From: Paenibacillus xylanilyticus
Lineage (GTDB): Bacteria > Bacillota > Bacilli > Paenibacillales > Paenibacillaceae
Assembly (NCBI RefSeq): GCF_013359935.1
Contig: NZ_JABMCB010000178.1
Coordinates: 62,001-126,000 of the forward strand
Reading direction: 5' to 3'
Length of the DNA stretch: 64,000 nt
A program made the translations under genes and the position numbers. The notes under the pieces were generated by a model. It was not told the origin of the DNA. It worked only from the letters and a program-made list of their open reading frames with translations, and ran no database searches. This document shows, piece after piece, positions 55,015-62,451 of the stretch. How positions within the stretch are numbered: the stretch's first letter is position 1; each line of letters opens with the position of its first letter.

Positions 55015-55112
55015 CCCAGGGGAGTCGGAATTGGCCGGCTGAGAGTGTATCCCACGAAGATACTAACCCTTAGACCTGATCTGGATCATGCCAGCGTAGG
55101 AATCGGAGTATA
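55015..55112 (+). ncRNA. TPP riboswitch (THI element)
   Basis: Sequence blocks of the THI box are clear: GGGGAGTCGG, GGCTGAGAGTG, AACCCTTAGACCTGATCTGG and ATCATGCCAGCGTAGGAATC, in the right order and spacing (55015-55112). TPP binding should favour the terminator at 55162-55189 and shut off the downstream thiamine-precursor uptake operon. The strand and operon direction agree. Confidence 0.95.
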
Positions 55113-55161
55113 TTGAATAGGCCCAGCCATGTGCTGTACGCCACCTCTCTAACGCCTGCAC

Positions 55162-55189
55162 GCGTCCCGGATTTCGGGGCGCTTTTTTT
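55162..55189 (+). terminator. expression-platform terminator of the TPP riboswitch
   Basis: GCGTCCCG (55162-55169) with CGGGGCGC (55175-55182), followed by TTTTTTT (55183-55189). It is 50 bases after the aptamer. A further hairpin with a T-run (about 55238-55277) lies before the ThiY start and may act as a second stop. Confidence 0.85.
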
Positions 55190-55433
55190 GATGTTATCAG
55201 TAAGATTAAGCTTCGAAGCTGAATTACTGATATTGCAAGAAAAAGTGCCGCCAAATCGGTCTGGCTTCTTTTTTTACATAGATAAGACATTTTTCTTAAT
55301 TTCTTCATGTATAAAAAAGGATGCCATCCGGATCATAGCTGGTATAAATCGAAGGATTTATGCACCATGCTTGGATATGAAGCCAAGGAGTACCCCGTGC
55401 CACTGGCCGGACAACTGAAGGAGAGAAATCAAG

Positions 55434-56474
55434 ATGAGATGGCGGAAAATGATCGGCCTCCTGCTCTTGTGTGTGACACTGGTCACCGTCGCTGCATGCG
55501 GCAGCCAGGAAGCAGCACCCACAGGACAGAACGGCAGCAGCAACACTGAAAACACCAATGAAGGGGATAGCGCAGCACTGAAGGATGTCAAAGTCGTGCT
55601 CGACTGGACCCCAAATACAAACCACACTGGCCTGTATGCCGCCGTGGATCAAGGTTTTTACCAAGCAGAAGGCTTGAATGTTGAGATTGTGCAGCCAGGT
55701 GCTGGGGGCGCGGATACGATGGTTGCGTCGAACGAAGTGCCTTTTGGCGTAAGTTATCAGGAGAGCGTAACACAAGCCCGCACACAGGACGTTCCGCTCG
55801 TCTCCATTGCAGCCGTCATTCAGCATAATACGTCCGGCTTCGCCGCTCCGGTGGACCGAAACATTAAATCACCCAAAGATTTTGAAGGCAAATCCTATGG
55901 CGGCTGGGGTTCCCCTGTGGAAGAAGCAGTCATGCAATCCATCATGGAAGGCGAAGGCGCCGATGTGTCCAAAGTGAAAAATATTAATATGGGCGATGCC
56001 GACTTTTTTACCGCAGTGAAACGGGACATTGATTTTGCCTGGATTTTCTACGCCTGGACCGGAATTGAAGCCGAGCTGCGCGGAGAACCCATCGACATGC
56101 TGTATGTGAAGGATTATTCCGACGCGCTGGACTATTACACCCCTGTACTCGTTACGAACGAACAGACCATTCAGAACGACCCCGAGCTGGTTAAGGCGTT
56201 TATGAAGGCCACTTCCGAGGGGTACCAATACGCTATTGATCATCCCGAAGAAGCTGCGGACATTCTGATCAAGGCTGTACCGGATCTGGATAAGGACCTT
56301 GTCCTGGCAAGCCAAAAATGGCTCAGCCCTAAGTACAAGGACGATGCTCCGCGCTGGGGTGAGCAGAAACAGGAAGTATGGCAAAATTACACGGACTGGA
56401 TGTTCGACAAAAAACTGCTCGATGAGCAGATTGATGTATCCAAGGCGTATACGAACGAATTTTTACCTCAATAA
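55434..56474 (+). CDS. thiY: thiamine-precursor (HMP) ABC transporter substrate-binding lipoprotein
   Basis: 346 residues. Lipoprotein signal peptide with lipobox VAAC, then the NMT1/THI5-like fold that binds 4-amino-5-hydroxymethyl-2-methylpyrimidine (HMP) or a formylamino derivative: VVLDWTPNTNHTGLYAAVDQGFYQAEGLNVEIVQPG and KSYGGWGSPVEEAVMQSIM are typical. ATG at 55434 follows AAGGAGAG. The first gene of the operon under TPP riboswitch control. Confidence 0.94.
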   Translation: MRWRKMIGLLLLCVTLVTVAACGSQEAAPTGQNGSSNTENTNEGDSAALKDVKVVLDWTPNTNHTGLYAAVDQGFYQAEGLNVEIVQPGAGGADTMVASNEVPFGVSYQESVTQARTQDVPLVSIAAVIQHNTSGFAAPVDRNIKSPKDFEGKSYGGWGSPVEEAVMQSIMEGEGADVSKVKNINMGDADFFTAVKRDIDFAWIFYAWTGIEAELRGEPIDMLYVKDYSDALDYYTPVLVTNEQTIQNDPELVKAFMKATSEGYQYAIDHPEEAADILIKAVPDLDKDLVLASQKWLSPKYKDDAPRWGEQKQEVWQNYTDWMFDKKLLDEQIDVSKAYTNEFLPQ

Positions 56475-56508
56475 AATACAACTAACCCGAAAGGAGCCGT
56501 GATCTCTC

Positions 56509-56799
56509 ATGGCAAGCACACTGCTTAGCATTCAGGTCATTCCCAAAACGCCAAATGGTGAAAATTCATACCCTTATGTGGATCGTGCCATTGAAGTTAT
56601 TCAGCAATCCGGTTTGAAATACCAGGTCAACCCGCTCGACACCACGATGGAGGGAGAACTGGAGGAACTGCTCGAAGTTGTCCGCAAAATGCACGAGGTG
56701 CTCGTGGAGGCTGGCAGTCCAAGCATCATCTCCCAGATCAAAATTGCCCATAGCCCGAACGGCTTCAGCATGGATACCCTGACGGAGAAGTATCGCTAA
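56509..56799 (+). CDS. thiamine-binding protein of the MTH1187/YkoF family
   Basis: 96 residues, ferredoxin-like fold: STLLSIQVIPKTPNGENSYPYVDRAIEVIQQSGLKYQVNPLDTTMEGELEELLEVVRKMHEVLVEAGSPSIISQIKI. MTH1187/YkoF-like proteins bind thiamine or its pyrimidine. It lies 34 bases after thiY and overlaps the start of thiX by one base (TAATG). A cytoplasmic protein between periplasmic and permease genes is a pattern I have seen in several Bacillales thiamine operons. Confidence 0.9.
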   Translation: MASTLLSIQVIPKTPNGENSYPYVDRAIEVIQQSGLKYQVNPLDTTMEGELEELLEVVRKMHEVLVEAGSPSIISQIKIAHSPNGFSMDTLTEKYR

Positions 56800-57557
56800 T
56801 GCATACCTATTTCAAAAGTGTATGGCCGCCCATTGTGGCGGTTATTCTCTTTATAGCGATATGGCAGGGCGCGGTGTCCCTGTTTCACATTGAAAAATGG
56901 ATGCTGCCGGCACCTTCCGACATCGCGCATGAAGCAGCATCCCAGGCAGAACGGCTCGGCATGCATGCATGGGCGACCATTCAGCTCACGTTGATCGGCT
57001 TCGCGGCGGGCACACTGGTAGGACTGCTGATTGCGATGGTGCTGCACCTGATTCCATTCCTGAAATCAGCCCTCTATCCATTACTTATCCTTAGTCAAAA
57101 TATACCGACCATCGCGCTCGCTCCGCTCTTGCTGATCTGGTTCGGATTCGGGCTGCTGCCCAAGCTGATTACCATTATACTGGTCTGCTTCTTCCCCGTT
57201 GCTGTTGCTGCCATGGATGGCCTGACCCGAACCGATGCCGCAATGATGAATTATATGCGCATGGCGGGAGCAAGACGCGGACAGATCTTCTGGAAGCTGG
57301 AGCTGCCGCACGCATTGCCCTCGATCTTCTCCGGTGTCAAAATTGCCGCCACATACAGCGTGATGGGCGCCATCATTGCAGAATGGATCGGAGCGGATAA
57401 AGGGATCGGCTATTATATGATGCTTCAAAAGTCCGCCTACCGGACAGACCGTCTATTCGTTGCGATCATGATTATTGTAGCGCTTAGCCTGCTGCTCTTC
57501 CTGTTCATTGCCCTGCTGGAGAAGCTGCTCGTTCGCTGGCGACCACAGAAGCGTTGA
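56799..57557 (+). CDS. thiX: thiamine-precursor ABC transporter permease
   Basis: 252 residues, six predicted membrane helices of the SsuC/TauC type: IPTIALAPLLLIWFGFG and the EAA loop with the signature MRMAGARRGQIFWKLELPHALPSIFSGVKIAATYSVMGAIIAEW. The downstream ATPase begins after the stop by about 44 bases. Its ATG overlaps the preceding stop. The channel partner of ThiY and ThiZ. Confidence 0.95.
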   Translation: MHTYFKSVWPPIVAVILFIAIWQGAVSLFHIEKWMLPAPSDIAHEAASQAERLGMHAWATIQLTLIGFAAGTLVGLLIAMVLHLIPFLKSALYPLLILSQNIPTIALAPLLLIWFGFGLLPKLITIILVCFFPVAVAAMDGLTRTDAAMMNYMRMAGARRGQIFWKLELPHALPSIFSGVKIAATYSVMGAIIAEWIGADKGIGYYMMLQKSAYRTDRLFVAIMIIVALSLLLFLFIALLEKLLVRWRPQKR

Positions 57558-57600
57558 ATCGCATCATAAGCAATATACAAGGTTAGGAAGTGAATGCGAG

Positions 57601-58509
57601 ATGACACTCAAACATAACGAACAGGCGCAAACAGTGCCAAGCGGAAGTACCACAATTAAGGGGTCAAATGAAGGATCACTCACTCCCGCTCCCGCTGCTA
57701 TGTCCGTTTCCGGGACTAGGAATCTGCCTGCGCTGGAAGTACAGGACGTTCATGCTTCATTTCGGGAACGCAGGAGCAAGCTCCCGGTCCTGAACGGATT
57801 GTCCCTGACTGTGGAGCAGGGCGAATTCGCAGCCATCGTTGGTCCTTCCGGCTGCGGCAAGAGCACGTTGTTTCACATCATTGGAGGCTTGCTAAAACCG
57901 CAAGCAGGCCAGGTCCTGATGAACGGACAGAACGTTACCGGACAGCGGGGTAAAATCAGCTATATGCCACAGCAGCCTGCTCTCTTCCCATGGCGCACCA
58001 TTGAAGAAAATGTGCTGCTTGCAGGTGAAGTATCGGCAAGTGCTCCGCCCAAGGCAGAAGCACTCGCGGAAGCACGGAAGTGGTTGGCCAGTGTTGGTCT
58101 CGCCGGATTCGAACAGGCCTATCCGCATATGCTATCGGGCGGCATGCAGCAGCGTGCTGCATTTCTTCGTGCCCTGCTCAGCCCACAGGAACTGATGCTG
58201 CTCGATGAGCCCTTCAGTGCGCTCGATGCATTGACGCGCAGCGATATGCAGCGCTGGCTGCTTGATATCTGGGAACAGAACCGCTGCTCGGTGCTGTTCA
58301 TAACCCATAATATTGAGGAGGCCCTGCTGCTTGCCGATCGAATCTATGTGTTATCCAATCGACCTGCTGCAGTGCTGCAGGAGGTCGATGTTCCTTTTGA
58401 CCGTCCAAGACGTGAAGAAATTACGGAAGAACCTGCTTTCCTTGAACGCAAACGGCAGATTTCCGAGTGGATGAGAGAAGAACAAAGGAAAGCCCGGCTA
58501 TCTCCATAG
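57601..58509 (+). CDS. thiZ: thiamine-precursor ABC transporter ATP-binding protein
   Basis: 302 residues. Walker [10 protein letters not shown], signature LSGGMQQRAAFLRALL, Walker B LMLLDEPFSALD and H-loop THNIEEALLLADRIY. An N-terminal extension of about 40 residues (rich in Ser, Thr and Pro) precedes the fold. ATG at 57601 follows GGAAG; the open frame from 57508 overlaps thiX. The LFPWRTIEENV Q-loop is intact. Confidence 0.93.
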   Translation: MTLKHNEQAQTVPSGSTTIKGSNEGSLTPAPAAMSVSGTRNLPALEVQDVHASFRERRSKLPVLNGLSLTVEQGEFAAIVGPSGCGKSTLFHIIGGLLKPQAGQVLMNGQNVTGQRGKISYMPQQPALFPWRTIEENVLLAGEVSASAPPKAEALAEARKWLASVGLAGFEQAYPHMLSGGMQQRAAFLRALLSPQELMLLDEPFSALDALTRSDMQRWLLDIWEQNRCSVLFITHNIEEALLLADRIYVLSNRPAAVLQEVDVPFDRPRREEITEEPAFLERKRQISEWMREEQRKARLSP

Positions 58510-58607
58510 TACGGGTTTTTGGTTATATTCACCTAAAGTGGTGGTCCAGTTCAGCATCCTTTGCGTATCACTATTCGAAAGACCAAAGACTACAGGGGGG
58601 CACCTCC

Positions 58608-59414
58608 ATGCATACTCAAGCTTTTGCACCATTAATCGATGCTCATATTCATCTCGATCAATACACACCAGAAGAGCAACGTGAGATGCTGCAATCCTTT
58701 TCGGACAAACAGGTTGAAGCACTCATCGCAGTTTCCATGAATATGTCTTCGGCCCAGGCCAATCTGGAGCTGGCGAGACAGAATCCCCGAACTGTGTATC
58801 CGGCCTTCGGCTTCCACCCGGAACAGTCCTTGCCTGCCGCGGCAGACCAAGACCTCTTCTTTGATTGGATTGAAAAGCACATCGGACAAGCTGCGGCCAT
58901 TGGGGAAGTGGGACTGCCTTACTACAATCGCCAGGAAGCTGAACAGGCGGGGCAAGATTTTGACCAGAGCGGGTATATCAAGCTGCTTGAACGGTTTATC
59001 CAGCTTGCGAAGAGGCATAACAAACCCATCGTTCTTCATGCCGTATATGAAGATGCCGACATCGTTTGTGACATGCTGGAACAATATCAGTTCAGACATG
59101 CCCATTTTCACTGGTTCAAGGGCTCCCCCAAAACTGTTCAGCGGATGGCTGATAACGGGTACTTCATCTCATTCACACCTGATATTCAATACGAAGAGGA
59201 AATCCGTGATCTGGCAAGGCAGTACCCTGCCGAACAGGTCATGGCGGAAACTGACGGTCCCTGGCCTTTTGAGGGACCGTTTCAGGGGCGCATGACACAT
59301 CCCGCCATGACGAGACAGGTCATTCAGGCCTGGAGCGAGATTACCGGCATGGGAAGCGAGCGGGCGGCACGACTCTTTTACCAGAACACCAAGCGCTTTT
59401 ACCGTTTGCCCTAA
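58608..59414 (+). CDS. TatD-family metal-dependent hydrolase
   Basis: 268 residues, TIM barrel. The metal ligands are evident: H-x-H in DAHIHLDQ, E in IGEVGLPYY, H in VLHAVYE, H in HFHWFKG, and D in AETDGPW. TatD relatives act as DNases or other metal-dependent hydrolases; its substrate is unknown. The ATG at 58608 follows GGGGGG. It lies 98 bases after thiZ on the same strand, and no terminator stands between, so it may share the thiamine transcript. Confidence 0.9.
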   Translation: MHTQAFAPLIDAHIHLDQYTPEEQREMLQSFSDKQVEALIAVSMNMSSAQANLELARQNPRTVYPAFGFHPEQSLPAAADQDLFFDWIEKHIGQAAAIGEVGLPYYNRQEAEQAGQDFDQSGYIKLLERFIQLAKRHNKPIVLHAVYEDADIVCDMLEQYQFRHAHFHWFKGSPKTVQRMADNGYFISFTPDIQYEEEIRDLARQYPAEQVMAETDGPWPFEGPFQGRMTHPAMTRQVIQAWSEITGMGSERAARLFYQNTKRFYRLP

Positions 59415-59440
59415 TTCAGGGTGCAGATTACGACAACAAA

Positions 59441-59469
59441 AAGGTCAGCCGGACTCCCCGGCTGACCTT
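59441..59469. terminator. bidirectional terminator
   Basis: AAGGTCAGCCGG (59441-59452) and CCGGCTGACCTT (59458-59469), perfect 12-base arms with a 5-base loop, between the TatD gene (+) and the nitroreductase gene (-). Confidence 0.92.
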
Positions 59470-59485
59470 CTTCTATACAACCACT

Positions 59486-60229
59486 TTAGCGCTTCATAAA
59501 TCCTCTGCCTTCGAGGTAAGGCTTCATCTGAAGACGTGCCGGCTCCGTAAGGCGTTTCGCCATCAGCTCGGACCACGGTGTTGTACGTTCACCGTTCGTG
59601 CGAGCTTTCATGTATGCTGTCGTTGTTTCGTCGTAGCTTTCCACGCCCTGGAGCGTCTGCTCGGCATCATAGCGATTGCGGTGAAGTACCGCATTCAGTG
59701 GCAGACGTGGGCGAATTCCGGTTTCCTGATCGGCTACACCGATACACATACCGAATACAGGGTAAACCCCTTCCGGCAATCCCAGTAATTCAGTCACTTC
59801 CTCAATCCGGTTACGCAGCCCGCCAATATATACAATCCCGAAACCAAGCGACTCAGCCGCCAGAGCGGCATTCTGGGAGGCCAGGGCCACATCGATGGTT
59901 GCAACCATGAAGTTCTCTGTGGAATCGGCATAGGATTCCTTCTCTGGCAGGTGGCGTCTTGCCGCATCACTCAATCGGTACAGATCCGCACACCATACGA
60001 GAAAAACAGGACATTCTTCCACATAGACTTGGTTACCTGCCAATGCAGCGAGTTTCGATTTTAGTTTCGAATCCGTCACGGCAACGACGCTATATGCCTG
60101 TACGCTGCTGGATGAGGAAGCCATCTGCCCGGCAGCTACAATTGCCGCCAGCTGTTCCTCACTTACCGGGTCCGGCTTGAATTTCCGCACCGAGCGGTGT
60201 TTCATCATCAATTCAATCGTTTCATTCAT
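59486..60229 (-). CDS. NADPH-dependent nitroreductase/oxidoreductase (NfsA/NfrA type)
   Basis: 247 residues, FMN-binding nitroreductase fold: MMKHRSVRKFKPDPVSEEQLAAIVAAGQMASSSSSVQAYSVVAV and the motif GFGIVYIGGLRN. The C-terminus YMKARTNGERTTPWSELM is typical of NfsA/NfrA (class A). Reduces nitroaromatics, quinones or FMN with NADPH. Its ATG overlaps the TetR gene stop by 8 bases; GGGAG lies upstream. Confidence 0.93.
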   Translation of the reverse strand: MNETIELMMKHRSVRKFKPDPVSEEQLAAIVAAGQMASSSSSVQAYSVVAVTDSKLKSKLAALAGNQVYVEECPVFLVWCADLYRLSDAARRHLPEKESYADSTENFMVATIDVALASQNAALAAESLGFGIVYIGGLRNRIEEVTELLGLPEGVYPVFGMCIGVADQETGIRPRLPLNAVLHRNRYDAEQTLQGVESYDETTTAYMKARTNGERTTPWSELMAKRLTEPARLQMKPYLEGRGFMKR

Positions 60230-60818
60230 GTCTATTCACTCCCAGTCCTCGTAGTACGAATTCAATCGTCTGTTCAGCCAGCTGATCTGTATCCATATCC
60301 TCATAGTTAAACGTAAACCGTGAGTTTTTGGCACGTTTGTGTGCCAGAGCCACACCCATGACCTGAAGCATTGCATAAGATACGGAATCGATCTGGAATA
60401 TCCCTTGGTCCTTGCCTTCTTGCAGCAAGTCCTTCACTTTGGTCCACACAGGGTCCAGGAAGCGAAATACGGTAGCCGTGCGATGGGTATTCAGCGTTAT
60501 TTCAAGCTGTACAATATCGCTCATCTCCCAGTCATTCATCGTGAACTTTACGACTTCACCTACAATTTTGGTGATACCCTCAACAGGGGACATGGACTCC
60601 GCAGCCAAATCATTCAGCATGTGACCAGGAAAGAAGTGCTCGAATATGGCTTCAAACACCTTTTCTTTTCCGCCAAAATGATACGAGACCAGTGACACAT
60701 TGGCACCTGCCTCATCACAGATTTGACGAACACTTGTCCCGTCATACCCCTGCTGTGCAAAAAGTTTCTTGGCTGCAAGCAAAATCCTCGTTTTGATATC
60801 CAATTCCGGTTCCGTCAT
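60222..60818 (-). CDS. TetR-family transcriptional regulator
   Basis: 198 residues. The N-terminal helix-turn-helix (RILLAAKKLFAQQGYDGTSVRQICDEAGANVSLVSYHFGGKEKVFEAIFEHF) is a clear TetR signature, followed by an all-helical ligand-binding domain. The nitroreductase overlaps its end and is its likely operon partner. It may also regulate the YhgE-like gene upstream on the same strand, since twin palindromes lie there, but no such site is seen in front of its own start. AGGAG precedes the ATG. Confidence 0.93.
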   Translation of the reverse strand: MTEPELDIKTRILLAAKKLFAQQGYDGTSVRQICDEAGANVSLVSYHFGGKEKVFEAIFEHFFPGHMLNDLAAESMSPVEGITKIVGEVVKFTMNDWEMSDIVQLEITLNTHRTATVFRFLDPVWTKVKDLLQEGKDQGIFQIDSVSYAMLQVMGVALAHKRAKNSRFTFNYEDMDTDQLAEQTIEFVLRGLGVNRHE

Positions 60819-60970
60819 TCCGTCCGCTCCTCTTATCCGTTCTTTTCTATGCTCCAGCTTCCCGGGCTGCAGCCAGGCTGCTCCATCTATTTATTATGAA
60901 AGTTTGTATATCAAAGCGCAAGGCAAGATCAATGCCATGTAAAAAGCAGCAATCGTACTCGTAACGAACA

Positions 60971-61006
60971 GCAGGCACCCCGGGTGAAGTCCACCGGGGT
61001 GCCTGC
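60971..61006. terminator. terminator of the YhgE-like gene
   Basis: GCAGGCACCCCGG (60971-60983) and CCGGGGTGCCTGC (60994-61006) pair perfectly over 13 bases, 36 bases after the stop codon at 61042. The T-run is poor. Confidence 0.7.
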
Positions 61007-61041
61007 TCCAATGCTATAGAGAGTCATGTACGTCTGTAATA

Positions 61042-62202
61042 TTAGCCGTTCACTTGAGCCGGGCTTGGTGCGCCTGCTGGCATGCGCTGTTTTTTGAGCA
61101 TGGTCACAACCAGGGAGAGTGCAACCGCGATGACCAGGACAATGGCAACAGAGCCTGCTGCCGACTGAACTCCAGGTCCACCAAGTTGAACGCTCAGAAT
61201 ACCCTGAACCGCGTAAGTTGCAGGCAGATACTGTCCAATTCCGCTGTAGAAGCTGTTAAGCAGTTCACGTGGCACCATAGCACCGGAAGATACCAGCTGC
61301 AGGGACAGTGAGATGATGTTGAACAGGCTTCCTGCAGGTCCGAAACAGATCAGGAAGAACTGGGAGAAGAACATGAACGTGCAAAGGAACAGAGCCTGGA
61401 ACAACCAGAAAGCAACGAATCCTTGGGCAATCTGTCCCCCCAGCGCAACAATCAACGATGAGCCGAGAAGCGATACCACCAGAGCGGATCCGATGTTAAT
61501 CACAATTCTTGCACCGAACAGCGTCAGGCGGGAGTGCGCAGCTGACAGCATCCCCATTGCTGTCTGCAGATTCATACCCATGATCATGGCGCCGACATAA
61601 GAAGCCAGTACCATCATCATCGGTACCATCTGATTATTCATTCCATTCACGGGGTTAATCGAAGTTGTTGTTCCTTCGACCCGGGAAGCCAGGTTGGCAG
61701 CAGCAGCTGCAGCCTGATCCGCAGGTGCTCCTGTAGCCGTCAGCAGGGTCTGTACACCTTGAGCTGTTGCTTGCTTGTTAATCGTGTTTGTTACACTTTG
61801 TGATACACCTTGCATCATGCTTTTGATCGTAACCGGGTTAGCCTCGTTAATCGTGTACTTAATTTCGGCGGTGGAACCCGCGGTCTGAAGCAGCTCGTTA
61901 AAGCCTGCCGGAATATTCAGCACCATATGCACTTCGTGATGATTCAATTGATCCAATGCTTCAGCAGAACTGAGATCGGATACCGTGTGGAAAGGCAGTG
62001 TCTTAGCCATACTATCCGCTATCCCTTGGGACATTTCTCCGTCTTCATTCACAATCGCAACCGTCAATTCATTCGTGCGGTCGTTCACGCCGGAGTATGC
62101 AGTCATCCAGATGACACTAAAGATCACTTGGAACATAAGTGCCGTAACGATCCCTACAATCACTGGCGGTTTTTTCAATAAAATGCGTAATGCCTGTAAC
62201 AT
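61042..62202 (-). CDS. ABC-2/YhgE-like membrane protein
   Basis: 386 residues. One N-terminal helix (about 12-34), an extracellular domain (about 35-190) with an Ala-rich segment (about 160-170), and five or six C-terminal helices (about 195-215, 230-255, 263-290, 295-320 and 355-378). The pattern fits the YhgE/Pip and ABC-2 type membrane proteins, which occur with resistance and phage-infection roles; here the exact role is unknown. GGGGGACC precedes the ATG at 62202. Twin palindromic operators lie 40-70 bases upstream. Confidence 0.82.
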   Translation of the reverse strand: MLQALRILLKKPPVIVGIVTALMFQVIFSVIWMTAYSGVNDRTNELTVAIVNEDGEMSQGIADSMAKTLPFHTVSDLSSAEALDQLNHHEVHMVLNIPAGFNELLQTAGSTAEIKYTINEANPVTIKSMMQGVSQSVTNTINKQATAQGVQTLLTATGAPADQAAAAAANLASRVEGTTTSINPVNGMNNQMVPMMMVLASYVGAMIMGMNLQTAMGMLSAAHSRLTLFGARIVINIGSALVVSLLGSSLIVALGGQIAQGFVAFWLFQALFLCTFMFFSQFFLICFGPAGSLFNIISLSLQLVSSGAMVPRELLNSFYSGIGQYLPATYAVQGILSVQLGGPGVQSAAGSVAIVLVIAVALSLVVTMLKKQRMPAGAPSPAQVNG

Positions 62203-62242
62203 GAATAAGGTCCCCCATTACAAAATAGTTCTAATTTGATTT

Positions 62243-62271
62243 AAACGATCGTTTGAATCAAACAATTGTTT
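62243..62271. promoter_or_regulatory. twin palindromic operators
   Basis: Two perfect 12-base palindromes, AAACGATCGTTT (62243-62254) and AAACAATTGTTT (62260-62271), their centres 17 bases apart, placed 40-70 bases upstream of the YhgE-like ATG. This is typical of TetR-family operators. The regulator may be the TetR gene 1.4 kb away on the same strand, or another. The flanking TTTAAA extensions make the pair symmetric as a whole. Confidence 0.7.
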
Positions 62272-62379
62272 AAATTTTAATGGCATATGTCACTATTGTC
62301 AACTAATTTCTGAAATGTTCAGAAAACATAATTTACATTTCACAAATAGTGCTGTCCATTTTCATAAGAAGACAAGAAA

Positions 62380-62409
62380 AAGCACGGCTCGCCGCAGCAA
62401 ACCGCGCTT
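62380..62409 (-). terminator. terminator of the copper ATPase gene
   Basis: On the minus strand AAGCGCGG (62402-62409) and CCGTGCTT (62380-62387), followed by TTTTC. Pairing has one wobble. It lies about 43 bases after the stop codon at 62452. Confidence 0.75.
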
Positions 62410-62451
62410 CATCTCTCTTACATGTGACGTCAAGGATATTCCATTCACAGC

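Larger units (their letters stand above)
54594..55433. other. gene-poor region with a truncated ORF, a hairpin and the TPP riboswitch
   Basis: About 840 bases. It holds an open tail of 48 codons ending at 54878 (described separately), a strong hairpin (54881-54922), the TPP riboswitch (55015-55112), its terminator (55162-55189) and a second terminator-like hairpin (about 55238-55277). No intact gene was found. A 5' truncated frame reading IGKAALIRPDIKHWI near 54727 is not recognisable. Confidence 0.6.

Noticed and set aside
55307..55549. 80-codon + strand frame overlapping the start of thiY
   Set aside because: Its second half overlaps the ThiY signal peptide in another frame; the ribosome binding site and lipobox support ThiY.
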